DNA from: UBA10324 sp038326325
GTDB taxonomy: Bacteria; Bacteroidota; Bacteroidia; Chitinophagales; UBA10324
Length of the DNA stretch: 64,000 nt
NCBI GenBank assembly: GCA_038326325.1
Contig: JBBQJW010000001.1
Span: 1 to 64,000 of the forward strand
Reading direction: 5' to 3'
The notes beneath the pieces were generated by a model that was not told where the DNA came from, made no database searches, and saw nothing but the letters and a program-made list of their open reading frames with translations. Both the position numbers and the translations under genes were made by a program. This document shows positions 52,963-63,213 of this stretch, piece after piece (position 1 is the first letter of the stretch; every line of letters begins with the position of its first letter).

Positions 52963-53631
52963 ATGAATCCCAAAAAAAATATTCTAATCACCGGGGCCGC
53001 TGGAAATTTAGGAACTGCTGTTGTCGAAAAATTTCTTGCGAGCGGATATAATGTAATTGCAACAGTTCAACACAGTAATGAAATTGCAGCAAAAGAAAAT
53101 TTGGAAGTAAAAGAATTAAATGTGTTCGACGAAAAAGCATGTAAAGTTTTTATTGAGGAAATAATAAAATCACATTCGCAAATACATGCCGCCGCTTTAT
53201 TGGTTGGAGGATTCGCAATGGGAAAATTAGAAGAAACTACTGATGAGATTTTTCTAAAAATGATTCAACTGAATTTTCAATCTACACTTCACATTGCAAC
53301 TCCGTTGTTCGCGCATATGAAAGAAAATAAATCAGGAAGAATTATTCAGATGGGAGCAATGTCGGCATTAAATCATGTAGCTGGAAAAAATATGATGGCT
53401 TATAGCTTATCAAAATCATTAGTGTTTCAATTCAATAGTTTATTGAATGAAGCCGGAAAAGATTTTAATATCAACTCTCTCGTGATTGCCCCATCAACAA
53501 TTGATACTCCGCAAAATCGCGCCTCGATGCCGAATGCTGATTTCAGCAAATGGAACAGCCCAACCGACATTGCACAGATGATGTTTGATTTCACTGAATC
53601 AAAATTGTACGATTCAGTCATTAAGCTTTAA
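52963..53631 (+). CDS. SDR family oxidoreductase
   Basis: A 222-residue classical short-chain dehydrogenase. The cofactor loop is GAAGNLG (Gly11, Gly14 and Gly17 spacing), NAAxxxGG is replaced by AALLVGGFAMG, and the active site is a conserved Tyr147-Lys151 pair in YSLSK with Ser134 as partner. Substrate unknown. The DNA-binding regulator gene follows 63 bases downstream on the same strand. Confidence 0.85.
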   Translation: MNPKKNILITGAAGNLGTAVVEKFLASGYNVIATVQHSNEIAAKENLEVKELNVFDEKACKVFIEEIIKSHSQIHAAALLVGGFAMGKLEETTDEIFLKMIQLNFQSTLHIATPLFAHMKENKSGRIIQMGAMSALNHVAGKNMMAYSLSKSLVFQFNSLLNEAGKDFNINSLVIAPSTIDTPQNRASMPNADFSKWNSPTDIAQMMFDFTESKLYDSVIKL

Positions 53632-53694
53632 TAATTATTTTTGACTGCATTAAAAACAATCGTAAGATTGTAATATTGACCAAATGCCAGTCTT

Positions 53695-54492
53695 ATGTTT
53701 TTCAATTCCAACATAAAATTTTTACGAAATCGAAAAGAGTTTACTCAAGAGAAGGCCGCTGAAGAATTAAATCTCAGCCGTTCCACTATTAACAGTTACG
53801 AAAATGGGAGCGTGGTAAATCCGACTCTCGAAGCGTTACAGTTGTTTTCTGATTACTACCGAACTTCAATTGATACACTGATTCGTGTTGATCTATCAAA
53901 ACTTTCGGATAGTAAATTAGAAGAAATGGAATCAGGCAACGACACTTTTATTCGTGGTTCGAAGCTGCGTGTATTGGCAACAACAGTTGATGAAAGAAAT
54001 GAAGAGAACATTGAAGTTGTGCATTTGAAAGCCGCAGCAGGTTACAAGAATGGTTATGCAGATCCTGATTACATAAAAAAATTGCCCTCGTTTCAGTTAC
54101 CGATTTTATTTAATGATCGCAAGTATCGCATGTTTCAAATCAGCGGTGACTCGATGTTGCCGATTCCTGATAAGAGCTATGTGATTGCAGAATATTTAGA
54201 AAACTGGTTCGAGATAAAAGACGGAGGTGCTTATGTAATTCTCACACGCGATGAGGGAATTGTTTTTAAGATAGCCATTAACCAATTGAAAAAACGCAAG
54301 CGAATGATTTTGCATTCGCTCAATCAGTTTTATAAACCGTATGAAATAAATGTGAGCGATGTTCGTGAGGTTTGGAAATTCTGCAATTTCCTCAGCTCCG
54401 AAATTCCGTATCCCGCTTCGCGCGATGAATTGTTAAAATCAATTCATGTAATGGAATATGAAATAGGAACGATGAAGCAACGATTAGGATAA
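53695..54492 (+). CDS. XRE-type regulator with S24 (LexA-like) peptidase domain
   Basis: A 265-residue repressor-like protein. Residues 5-65 are an XRE helix-turn-helix (FTQEKAAEELNLSRSTINSYENG). The C-terminal half has the S24 layout: a possible self-cleavage site Ala115-Gly116 in KAAAGY, catalytic Ser153 in SGDSMLP and catalytic Lys192 in IVFKIA. Such proteins repress genes until cleaved or may be non-cleaving variants that sense other signals. It is the only clear transcription regulator in the window. Targets are unknown; the SDR gene upstream is a candidate. Confidence 0.85.
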   Translation: MFFNSNIKFLRNRKEFTQEKAAEELNLSRSTINSYENGSVVNPTLEALQLFSDYYRTSIDTLIRVDLSKLSDSKLEEMESGNDTFIRGSKLRVLATTVDERNEENIEVVHLKAAAGYKNGYADPDYIKKLPSFQLPILFNDRKYRMFQISGDSMLPIPDKSYVIAEYLENWFEIKDGGAYVILTRDEGIVFKIAINQLKKRKRMILHSLNQFYKPYEINVSDVREVWKFCNFLSSEIPYPASRDELLKSIHVMEYEIGTMKQRLG

Positions 54493-54511
54493 AACTATTT
54501 CACAAACATAT

Positions 54512-57500
54512 TTATAACCGAAGCTTCTCCAATCCCTTTTTCTGTAACTGAACATTCATATTCTTAATTTCTATATTCAAATTGGTCCATTGCTTCCATA
54601 AAGTATCGAAAGCAACTTGAGTAAGTGTAACAGCATTCACAACCTGAGAGCTTGGTGCTACATCTGCTCCTTGTAAAAATTCAAATTCAGTTGCAAGTTC
54701 ATCATTCAGCGAATTAAAACTTTCACCATCGCTTCCTTGTGGTGTAACGGTCAAAGAAGAAATCTTTTTTGAAATCTCATTGAGTGATGATTTCATTTCA
54801 TCATTCGCTTTCGGCAGTAAAACTTTTACCTGAGATAGATAAGAATTGATTTGTTTCAGTGAAACGAATATTTTCTGCCTGTCACGATAACATTGGAAAG
54901 ATAAATCAAACTGCTGCTCTAAATCCTTCACTGAAGTTTTTACTCTCGGATCCATCACCACTGTAACAGTTTGAGAAAAAGGGGAGCCATTGATTAACAA
55001 TTCTACAGTATATTTACCTGGCATTACCCAAGGTGAAGTAGGCGCTGGAGCTGTGTTGCCGTATATGGCTGAGATGGGATATTGGGGAGGTACATCCAAT
55101 GGTTGATAATGTAAATCCCAAATGAAACGATGAGAACCTTTTTCACAGGAAAGAGTTTGTTGCGGACGAATCCAGTATTGCGGAATATTTACATCGCCGA
55201 TTTTATAAAGTGTATCGGTGTTGCTGTAATGTCTCACAACATTTCCTGCTTCATCAAGAATCATCAATGAAATTTCCCCTTCAATTTTTTCTTTCAGGTA
55301 ATAATCAATGATTGCTCCGTCAGGCGGATTTAATCCTGTTGGCTCTTCCCGGGGCAATGGAGTATCGGTATACATATCCCACCGCACTCGTGTAACAGTT
55401 GCGGGTTTGTATAAAATCACGGGAGAAGAAACTGTTACAGAAGTTAATTCGCGAAGCAAGCTCATATCATCTAATATCCAGAACGAACGACCATGAGTTC
55501 CTATAACTAAATCATTATCCTTAATCACCAAATCACGAATGGACGAACACGGCATGTTCAGTCGAAGTGATTGCCAGTTTGCACCATCATCGAATGAAAC
55601 ATTCACCAATCCTTCTGAGCCGGCAAACAACAATCCTTTTCTGATTGGATCTTCCCGAACGACATTAATAGGATCATCAGACAACCCTGTTACAATTTCT
55701 TTCCATGTTTTTCCCCCGTCAGTTGTTTTATAAATGTGCGGATGCGCATCGTCCAATCTTATTCGGTTCACTGCCGCATACGCCGTGTTCACATCAAAAT
55801 GACTTGCATCCATCAATGAAATTTTGCTCCACGAATTAATTTCGGGTGGTGTAACATTCGTCCACGATTTTCCTCCATCGCGTGTCAACTGTATCAGCCC
55901 GTCATCTGTTCCTATCCAGATTGTATTGCTGTCGAGTGGTGAAGGTGCAATAGTATAAATCACTCCGCGCTGCGGCATTTTTTCCATCGAATCATTTTTG
56001 TAAACACCAATCGTGTTTGACACATCATACTTCATTCGCGTTAAATCAGGACTGATAACTTTCCACGAATTACCACCATCATAAGTTTTGAAAAGAACAT
56101 TGCCCGCGTAGTAAAGCAGTTTCGGATTTAGCGGAGAAAATAAAATCGGCGCCGTGCGGATGAAACGATAATGCAAAGAACCAGTTGGGTCGGGAGAAAT
56201 ATTCGTTGTTTGTCCTGTGCGTTTATCATAGCGACTAATCTTTCCTCCATAAACAATATTCGGATTTAGCGGATCGGCGCAAACATATCCCCACTCTTCA
56301 GCACCAACCGGATGCCAGTCCCACACTGTTACAGCACCATCATTTCCACGCGAAGCAATTCCAACGGAACCACTTTCCTGTTGTCCGCCATAAACATTAT
56401 ATGGAAAATCGTTGTCTGCGCTAACATGATATAGTTGAGCAGTCGGTTGATTATACCAGGAGCTCCATGTTTGACCGCCATTGACTGTTACAATAGCCCC
56501 TTGATCGCCAGCTAATAAAATAATTTCAGGATTAACAGGATTAATCCAGAAGCGATGCGAATCATCTCCACCAGGCGCGCCGCGAAATGCATTCCATGTT
56601 ACACCACCATCGATTGATTTCCAGCAAACGACATTCGCGTCATAAACGATGTCGGCGTTTTTCGGATCGACTTTCAATTCTGCGAAATCATCGCCGCGAC
56701 CCCATAATCTCCAATCACCATTTAATTTTTTCCACGACTCACCAGCATCATCACTGCGATAAATTCCGGCGAGTGAATCTGTTGCTGTAACAGTCGCGTA
56801 TATTTTTTTTCTGTTACTCGGTGCAATGCAAAAACCAATTCTTCCTAATCCTTGTTCGCGAGTCGGTAATCCGTTTGATAATTTTTTCCATGAAGTTCCA
56901 CCATCAGATGATTTATACAATCCACTGTTCGCTCCTTCCCATTCGCTGTTTTCCCACGGACCTAATTGTGATTGCCACATGTCGGCATAAATAATTTCAC
57001 TGTTCGTTGGATCCACTTCAACCTGAATGGCTCCTGTATTTTCGTCAATGAAAAAAACATTCTCCCATGTTACACCACCATCAATAGTGCGATAAACTCC
57101 ACGCATTTTACTTGCATTGTAAGGATGACCAAGTACGGCAGCGAAAACAATGTTTTCATTTTTCGGATCAATTGAAATTTTTCCAATCTGTTGTCCGTCA
57201 TTCAATCCAATATTCTTCCATGTAACACCAGCATCTATTGATTTATAAATTCCATTTCCGACCGATAAATCAGGACGGTGCAATCCTTCACCACTGCCGA
57301 CATAAACCACATTTGGATTTGTTGGCGCCACTTCCACATCACCGATTGAGCCCGTTGACTGCTCATCGAAAATCGGTTTCCATGTTCGGCCATAATCAAT
57401 CGTTTTCCAAACACCACCATTGTTCACCCCTATGTAAAACACATTTGGTTGTTGTGTAACACCACACGCGCCAACTGTTCTCCCTCCTCTGAATGGTCCA

Positions 57501-57637
57501 ATCATTCGCCACTTCATGCAGTTGAATAATGATGAATCAAATTGCTGTGCGCTTACTTCATTTGTGAATAGTGAATGGAGGATAGTGAATAAAGAAAGGA
57601 GCGTAAAAAGAATTTTTCGGAATTGAAATGTTTTCAT
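54512..57637 (-). CDS. Sortilin (VPS10)-type beta-propeller secreted protein
   Basis: A 1041-residue exported protein (signal peptide ends EVSAQ). It begins MKWRMIGPFRGGRTVGACG and then shows Asp-box/BNR turns (KTIDYGRTWKP, KSIDAGVTWKN, RTIDGGVTWEN, KSSDGGTSWKK, RSDDAGESWKK, KTTDGGKTWKE), forming one or two propellers up to about residue 720. A beta domain and helical C-terminus follow. It matches the family annotated as VPS10/glycosyl-hydrolase-like in Bacteroidota. Unlike the propeller at 4847 it has no T9SS sorting domain, so it may stay in the periplasm. Nine octamers fall in it. Confidence 0.85.
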   Translation of the reverse strand: MKTFQFRKILFTLLSLFTILHSLFTNEVSAQQFDSSLFNCMKWRMIGPFRGGRTVGACGVTQQPNVFYIGVNNGGVWKTIDYGRTWKPIFDEQSTGSIGDVEVAPTNPNVVYVGSGEGLHRPDLSVGNGIYKSIDAGVTWKNIGLNDGQQIGKISIDPKNENIVFAAVLGHPYNASKMRGVYRTIDGGVTWENVFFIDENTGAIQVEVDPTNSEIIYADMWQSQLGPWENSEWEGANSGLYKSSDGGTSWKKLSNGLPTREQGLGRIGFCIAPSNRKKIYATVTATDSLAGIYRSDDAGESWKKLNGDWRLWGRGDDFAELKVDPKNADIVYDANVVCWKSIDGGVTWNAFRGAPGGDDSHRFWINPVNPEIILLAGDQGAIVTVNGGQTWSSWYNQPTAQLYHVSADNDFPYNVYGGQQESGSVGIASRGNDGAVTVWDWHPVGAEEWGYVCADPLNPNIVYGGKISRYDKRTGQTTNISPDPTGSLHYRFIRTAPILFSPLNPKLLYYAGNVLFKTYDGGNSWKVISPDLTRMKYDVSNTIGVYKNDSMEKMPQRGVIYTIAPSPLDSNTIWIGTDDGLIQLTRDGGKSWTNVTPPEINSWSKISLMDASHFDVNTAYAAVNRIRLDDAHPHIYKTTDGGKTWKEIVTGLSDDPINVVREDPIRKGLLFAGSEGLVNVSFDDGANWQSLRLNMPCSSIRDLVIKDNDLVIGTHGRSFWILDDMSLLRELTSVTVSSPVILYKPATVTRVRWDMYTDTPLPREEPTGLNPPDGAIIDYYLKEKIEGEISLMILDEAGNVVRHYSNTDTLYKIGDVNIPQYWIRPQQTLSCEKGSHRFIWDLHYQPLDVPPQYPISAIYGNTAPAPTSPWVMPGKYTVELLINGSPFSQTVTVVMDPRVKTSVKDLEQQFDLSFQCYRDRQKIFVSLKQINSYLSQVKVLLPKANDEMKSSLNEISKKISSLTVTPQGSDGESFNSLNDELATEFEFLQGADVAPSSQVVNAVTLTQVAFDTLWKQWTNLNIEIKNMNVQLQKKGLEKLRL

Positions 57638-57789
57638 TTTTTGTTGAAGTGATTGAGTAAATATAATTTTCTCACGAAGTTATTTTGTGAAATAGGGAAA
57701 TTTTCGTTTTCAGATTGAATCCATTGACAATATTTTCTGATCTGTGTTCCATTTTATTTATTTCTTTTGCAAAAACAAAAACCCTCGGA

Positions 57790-58242
57790 ATGAAAAATCT
57801 GTTACAGTCTTCAGCACAGCAGGAATTAATTTCCCGAATTGATAAACTCACTCCACAATCAAAAGCTGTATGGGGTAAAATGAATGTAAACCAGGGAATG
57901 CGCCACATGGCTATTGCTTTTGAAATTCCCGTTGGAGAATTAAATCCGACCATTACGCGTGTTCCTCCAATGCCAAAGTGGCTCATGAAAATATTTCTAT
58001 TGAATATGAAACCACCAAAAGAGCGCGCAGAAACTTTTGAAGAAATGAATATGGTTAAAAGAAATATTAACCCAAACGATTTTGAAGAAGAGAAAAAAAA
58101 TCTTAAAAAGATGGTGAACCGATTTGTAACAACAGCATCATTTATTCCTGAAAATAAATTAGGAGGAAAATTCTCAAAAGATGATTGGGGTAAATTGTGT
58201 TATAACCATACCGATCATCATCTGCGACAGTTTGGAGTTTAA
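57790..58242 (+). CDS. DUF1569 (DinB-like) protein
   Basis: A 150-residue cytosolic protein starting at ATG 57790; an upstream in-frame start would add an unrelated 25-residue tail. It has the DUF1569 pattern: RIDKLTPQSKAVWGKMNVNQGMRHMAIAF, PKWLMKIFLLNMKPP and the C-terminal GKLCYNHTDHHLRQFGV. The conserved His residues are those expected to bind metal in the DinB/YfiT four-helix fold. Catalytic role unknown. Confidence 0.85.
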   Translation: MKNLLQSSAQQELISRIDKLTPQSKAVWGKMNVNQGMRHMAIAFEIPVGELNPTITRVPPMPKWLMKIFLLNMKPPKERAETFEEMNMVKRNINPNDFEEEKKNLKKMVNRFVTTASFIPENKLGGKFSKDDWGKLCYNHTDHHLRQFGV

Positions 58243-58350
58243 TTATACTGTTACACTCCTTCCTGAAATTTTGTTTAAAAATCAATCCTGAAATTATTCA
58301 TCATTGATTTTATTTCTTATTACTTTTCGAACAAACAAATTGTCCCAACA

Positions 58351-60963
58351 ATGAAAAACATTTTACTGCTTGCAGTCATTTTCATTTCGTGCCTTTCAGC
58401 CAAGGCACAAAGCACGATTACAGGAACCGTTACAGATAAAACCAATTCACCTTTGATTGGTGTAACAGTTTATGAAAAAGGAACCAATAACGGTGCTTAC
58501 ACCAATGACGAAGGAAATTATTCCATCAAAACCGGAACCGATGCAGTATTAATTTTTTCTTTTATCGGATATATTCCGCAGGAAATTTCAATAACCGGAA
58601 AAACAAAAATTGATGTGATGATGAATGATGCCACCCTTGAATTAACAGGAGTGGTAGTTGTCGGCAGTCGCAGTTTAAACCGAAGTGTAACAGAATCTCC
58701 GGTGCCGATTGATTATATTGATATCAAAGCATTGAGCAACGATCAGGGGCAACTCGATATTAATCAATTGCTCTCCGCACTTGCACCATCTTTTAATGCA
58801 AATCGCCAAAGTGGGGCCGATGGTGCAGATCATGTTGATCCTGCTACACTGCGTGGATTAGGTCCTGATCAAACATTGGTATTGATAAATGAAAAACGGA
58901 GGCATCAATCATCACTCATCAATATTTTCGGTACACGCGGAAGAGGAAACACCGGAACTGATTTGGATGCAATTACAACTGCAGCAATCGATCACATTGA
59001 AATTTTGCGCGATGGGGCGTCGGCGCAATATGGTTCTGATGCGATCGCTGGAGTAATAAATATTGTTTTGAAAAAGAATGTCGGAGAATTTTCCGGCGCT
59101 GTAAATACCGGAATGAATATGGCGAAGTATCGTTTCGATAACAAATCTTTTGACGGACAACAATTTGAAGTAAATGGAAATTATGGATTGAAAGTGCTCG
59201 ACGACGGATATATAAATGTGTCAGCAGATTATTTATTTAAAGGTCATACCAATCGCGCGAATCAGGATTTGTTTCCGACAAGTACTGATGTGAGAAATCA
59301 ATTTGGAAATGCGCAGTTAGATAATTTCGGAAGCATGTTCAACAGTGAAATTCCATTGGGAGGCAAGGTGAAATTTTATTCTTTCGGTGGATATAATTTC
59401 AGAAGCACTGATGCCTATGCTTGGACTCGCACCGCCGGTGAAGCAAGAAATGTTACATCTATTTATCCTCATGGTTTTGATCCGCACATTCTTTCAGTCA
59501 TTACTGATAAATCTTTATCGGCAGGGTTGCGCGGAACTTTAGGTATGTGGAATGTAGATTTCAACAACACCTTCGGCGGTAATAAATTTAACTACTTCGG
59601 CGATTCAACTTTGAATGCATCGCTCGTTGATAAATCGAAAACAAGATTTGATGATGGTGGTTTTCAACTTAACCAAAACACAACGAGTTTAGATTTTACA
59701 CGCAACTATGATAAGTGTTTGAAAGGAATCAATCTTGCTTTCGGAACTGAATTCAGAATTGAGAACTACAACATTTTTGCAGGTGAAGAAGCAAGTTGGA
59801 AAACTTACGGACCAATTATTTTTTCTGTTGACTCTGCCTTTAATGATCAGGGGGCTTTCACTGGATTGGATACTACTTATCGTCCGGGTGGGGCACAAGG
59901 ATTTCCCGGCTTTCAACCCGGCGATCAGGTGAATGCTTTCCGAACAAACCTCGCCGGATATGTTGATGTCGAATTAAATTTTACAAAAAGTTTTATGGCT
60001 GATATCGCGTTGCGTGCTGAACATTACAGCGATTTCGGAAATACTATAAATGGAAAATTCGCGGCACGGTTAGCACTTGGAAAAAATTTCGCAATTCGCG
60101 GATCGGTAAGCACTGGTTTCAGGGCACCGTCACTTGCACAGATATATTTCAATTCAACTTTTACTGATGTAGTTGGAGGTGTGATAGTTGACAAAGTAAT
60201 TGCGAGTAATGTAAGTCCGATTGCACGCACACTTGGTATTCCTTCACTCAAACAGGAGAAAGCAACCAACGCGAGTTTCGGTTTCACTGTTACACCTTTC
60301 AAAGGATTCAATGCCTCAGTTGATGGATACTATGTTCAGATAAAAGACCGCATTGTATTGACAGGTGCATTCGACAACAGCGACACAACTATTGCTGCCG
60401 ATTTAAATGCCGTTGGTGTTGCAGCTGCCGAATTTTTTACGAATGCGGTGAACACAACTACCATGGGGGTTGATGTTGTTTTGATGTATTCAAAATCGTT
60501 TGGCGACAGCCGCCTTCATTTTTCAGTGATAGGTAATATGAACAACATGACGATTGATAAAATTTATACCAATGCAAAACTCACGGGCAAAGAAGATATT
60601 TATTTCGGTCCTCGCGATCAGAAATTTTTGCTTGCCTCTGCACCTCCAAGCAAATTCACTGTAAGTGCGGGTTATGGAATTAAAAAATTCAACATTGATG
60701 TTCGCGTGAATCAATTCGGAAAAATTGATTTGGTAAACTGGAGCGGAAACAATTATAGTTACACACCAAAAACAACCTTGGATGTAACACTCGGTCTCGA
60801 CATTACTAAAAATCTGAAACTGAATGTGGGTGCTGCAAATTTACTGAACACATACCCTGATACTTTTGATCCTTACGAAACTGAATCAGGTGGCGTGTGG
60901 GATGCAGTGCAAATGGGATTCGATGGAACCTTTTTATTTGCCAAGTTGAATTTCACTTTCTGA
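58351..60963 (+). CDS. TonB-dependent receptor
   Basis: An 870-residue outer-membrane receptor. A signal peptide (ends SAKAQ) is followed by a carboxypeptidase-D regulatory-like domain (about 21-105; ITGTVTDKTNSPLIGVTV), a plug (about 115-235; RDGASAQYGSDAIAGVINIVL) and a 22-strand barrel ending LFAKLNFTF. It would import a ligand with energy from TonB. No SusD partner is next to it, so the ligand may be an iron complex, vitamin or peptide rather than a polysaccharide. Confidence 0.93.
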   Translation: MKNILLLAVIFISCLSAKAQSTITGTVTDKTNSPLIGVTVYEKGTNNGAYTNDEGNYSIKTGTDAVLIFSFIGYIPQEISITGKTKIDVMMNDATLELTGVVVVGSRSLNRSVTESPVPIDYIDIKALSNDQGQLDINQLLSALAPSFNANRQSGADGADHVDPATLRGLGPDQTLVLINEKRRHQSSLINIFGTRGRGNTGTDLDAITTAAIDHIEILRDGASAQYGSDAIAGVINIVLKKNVGEFSGAVNTGMNMAKYRFDNKSFDGQQFEVNGNYGLKVLDDGYINVSADYLFKGHTNRANQDLFPTSTDVRNQFGNAQLDNFGSMFNSEIPLGGKVKFYSFGGYNFRSTDAYAWTRTAGEARNVTSIYPHGFDPHILSVITDKSLSAGLRGTLGMWNVDFNNTFGGNKFNYFGDSTLNASLVDKSKTRFDDGGFQLNQNTTSLDFTRNYDKCLKGINLAFGTEFRIENYNIFAGEEASWKTYGPIIFSVDSAFNDQGAFTGLDTTYRPGGAQGFPGFQPGDQVNAFRTNLAGYVDVELNFTKSFMADIALRAEHYSDFGNTINGKFAARLALGKNFAIRGSVSTGFRAPSLAQIYFNSTFTDVVGGVIVDKVIASNVSPIARTLGIPSLKQEKATNASFGFTVTPFKGFNASVDGYYVQIKDRIVLTGAFDNSDTTIAADLNAVGVAAAEFFTNAVNTTTMGVDVVLMYSKSFGDSRLHFSVIGNMNNMTIDKIYTNAKLTGKEDIYFGPRDQKFLLASAPPSKFTVSAGYGIKKFNIDVRVNQFGKIDLVNWSGNNYSYTPKTTLDVTLGLDITKNLKLNVGAANLLNTYPDTFDPYETESGGVWDAVQMGFDGTFLFAKLNFTF

Positions 60964-60985
60964 TCCTCTCTAAAATTGATATATA

Positions 60986-61024
60986 AAGGGAGGGCTTCCG
61001 ATTTCGGAAGCCCTTCTTATTTTT
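60986..61024 (+). terminator. Intrinsic terminator after TonB receptor gene
   Basis: AAGGGCTTCCGA and its near-complement TCGGAAGCCCTT enclose a tiny loop, followed by T-rich sequence. Confidence 0.85.
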
Positions 61025-61121
61025 ATTCTGCTGAATAAAAACTGTTACAGTACTGATATTCCACTTTTCATTTCGGCTAAGCTGAGAACAATTCACTTTC
61101 ACTTCTCACCTTTCGCAACTG

Positions 61122-61556
61122 TTACACCGGCATATAAGCCAGTATCATAGCCACTAAAAACAATGAGGCAAGATGATAAGCGGTGTTGATGAAAAACAAA
61201 GTCCATGACTTGCGTTCCCATGCTACGGTGCCTAAATCTCCGGGAAGGAAAAATCCAACCCAGGTAAACACAGCAGCCATACATGCATTCTGCGCAGCCG
61301 ACATATCTGTTACACCTGGCACATGATTCCATGCCGCCATGTTGTGAGCAAATACATAAGCCATTAAAAAGTTTCCGATAATCATAAAAATCATTCCCTT
61401 GGCCATCTCTGATGCCAAAGGTTTTCTGGTAATATCAAATCCGTTTTCTTTTGCCCATAGTTTGCCGAACAACGGGGTGTACCATATGAAACCGAGAACA
61501 AAATTTGCCACCACTGCAATAAGCACCGCAGTCATGTTGATGTGAATGTCTTCCAT
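61122..61556 (-). CDS. DUF1761 family membrane protein
   Basis: A 144-residue protein with four membrane helices. ANFVLGFIWYTPLFGKLWAKE at residues 17-37 is the signature of DUF1761, and FTWVGFFLPGDLGTVAWERKSW fits the family. Function unknown. An octamer (about 61119) spans the stop codon. About 220 AT-rich bases without genes lie between its start and the 3' end of the propeller gene. Confidence 0.88.
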   Translation of the reverse strand: MEDIHINMTAVLIAVVANFVLGFIWYTPLFGKLWAKENGFDITRKPLASEMAKGMIFMIIGNFLMAYVFAHNMAAWNHVPGVTDMSAAQNACMAAVFTWVGFFLPGDLGTVAWERKSWTLFFINTAYHLASLFLVAMILAYMPV

Positions 61557-61776
61557 GTTTTAAATTATTTAAAGGGTTAATGATGCTCTAATATATAGGC
61601 GATAATTAATTGGTAATAGAGTTAGGTTTCCACATTATTTCTATTGGTGTCAATCTTTTGAAGTTGGAGCATGGTGCGTTTTTGTTTAATTAATAATTAT
61701 AGGAGATTGCATTACTGTCTTTTTGAAGGGTACAGTATTTTATTTTACGAAAGCACATCATTATTATTAGAAAAGA

Positions 61777-63060
61777 TTACTGTAACACTATCTTTTTCCA
61801 AGTGATCCTATCTTTGAAAATTGTTTTCGAAAAATAAATTCCGGCAGGTGCATTACTTAAATCAAATACTGCATTGTCAGTTGATGATTTTTGTTGTGCT
61901 ATTTTCTCACCAAGAGAATTATAAATCTCAACTGATACAGGAAGCAACGATGCAAATTGAAAAGTGATGTAACCATCAGAAGGATTCGGGAAAACCGAAA
62001 CTAAGTTATCCGTGAATGATTCATTGATGCTGTTCGGCGCTTCCCACCCTGCAATGTAACGGGTAGCAACTCCATTGGCATGTTCGAAATATCCGCTCAT
62101 GTATAACTTGTTGTTGTAAACAGCAAAGCAATCAACTTCGTCATCCATTCCGGTTCCGCAGGTGCTCCACGAAGAGCCGTTCCATCTTCCTATGTAATTA
62201 ATATCAGTTCCGTCATAAGCAGCATCGAAGTAACCACCTACATATAACTCACCTCCATAAACTGCAAGATCATAAACCCAATCATTTACTCCATCGTTGC
62301 ACCCTTTCCACTGGGTTCCGTTCCAGTAGCCAACATAATTCACACTGTCAAAATCAAAATCACCACCTGCATAGAGACTTCCGTTGTAAACTTCGAGCGT
62401 GTTAATGTATCCGTTCACTTCATCGTTTCCAAGTACATTCCAATCTGTGCCGTTCCATTTCGCGATGTAATACATTGTGTCGGGTATAGAGCGAATGAAA
62501 TCTCCCGCTGCATAAAGTTCACTATTGTAAACCGCGAGTGCATTTACCGGACCATCGAAACCGCTGTCCATATTGCTCCACGACGCGCCGTTCCACTTTG
62601 CCACTTTTGAAGCACCTGCTCCACCTGCCTGATAAAAATTTCCACCAACAATTAAATTGCCGTTAAAAACAGTCATTGCATAAACAGTTCCGTTGAGTCC
62701 GCCACCTATTGAATCCCATGATGTGCCATCCCAACTTGCGATATGGTTTGCTGGCAAGCCACCTATAATGTTGAAGCTGCCACCGACAATCAGCTTGTTG
62801 TTGTAAATAACCATGCAGGTAGGAGTATTATCGGGTTCACCTTGCCATGCAGACCAATTGGTGCCATCCCATTTTGCCATATCATTCACAGGCATTCCAC
62901 CCGCGCTGTCAATAGAGCCGCACACATACAACTCATTGCTGAAATCAATCAATGCATAAGCACCGTGGTTCATACCTACACCGCAGGGAGTGAATTGTGC
63001 ACTTGAGTTCTTTGCTGCCAGTGTAAAAAGCAAAGCCACTAAGAGTAAATGTTTTTTCAT
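61777..63060 (-). CDS. Beta-propeller T9SS cargo protein, paralogue of 13121-14464
   Basis: A 427-residue secreted protein. ATG at 63060 gives the signal peptide MKKHLLLVALLFTLAAKNSSA-Q. About seven blades contain the repeat VAKWNG..W..(M/L).(S/G)G..G.V.AL.VYN(S/G)(E/S)LYA.GDF, followed by a type A sorting domain (SVFPNPSDGYITFQF to TWKKIVLQ). It is clearly homologous to the other propeller in the window but 48 kb away and on the opposite strand. Ligand unknown. Confidence 0.83.
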   Translation of the reverse strand: MKKHLLLVALLFTLAAKNSSAQFTPCGVGMNHGAYALIDFSNELYVCGSIDSAGGMPVNDMAKWDGTNWSAWQGEPDNTPTCMVIYNNKLIVGGSFNIIGGLPANHIASWDGTSWDSIGGGLNGTVYAMTVFNGNLIVGGNFYQAGGAGASKVAKWNGASWSNMDSGFDGPVNALAVYNSELYAAGDFIRSIPDTMYYIAKWNGTDWNVLGNDEVNGYINTLEVYNGSLYAGGDFDFDSVNYVGYWNGTQWKGCNDGVNDWVYDLAVYGGELYVGGYFDAAYDGTDINYIGRWNGSSWSTCGTGMDDEVDCFAVYNNKLYMSGYFEHANGVATRYIAGWEAPNSINESFTDNLVSVFPNPSDGYITFQFASLLPVSVEIYNSLGEKIAQQKSSTDNAVFDLSNAPAGIYFSKTIFKDRITWKKIVLQ

Positions 63061-63213
63061 GAGCTGATTTTTTTTGCTAAGTAAATATAAAGTGAGCATT
63101 TAATAAATGAATGAAATGAAATTCTACTGAACACTTTTTTATTTTCAGATACATTTCACTTTTTCACTTCGATTTTTCTATTGCACAGTAGTGTAACAGT
63201 CAAATCATTTCTA

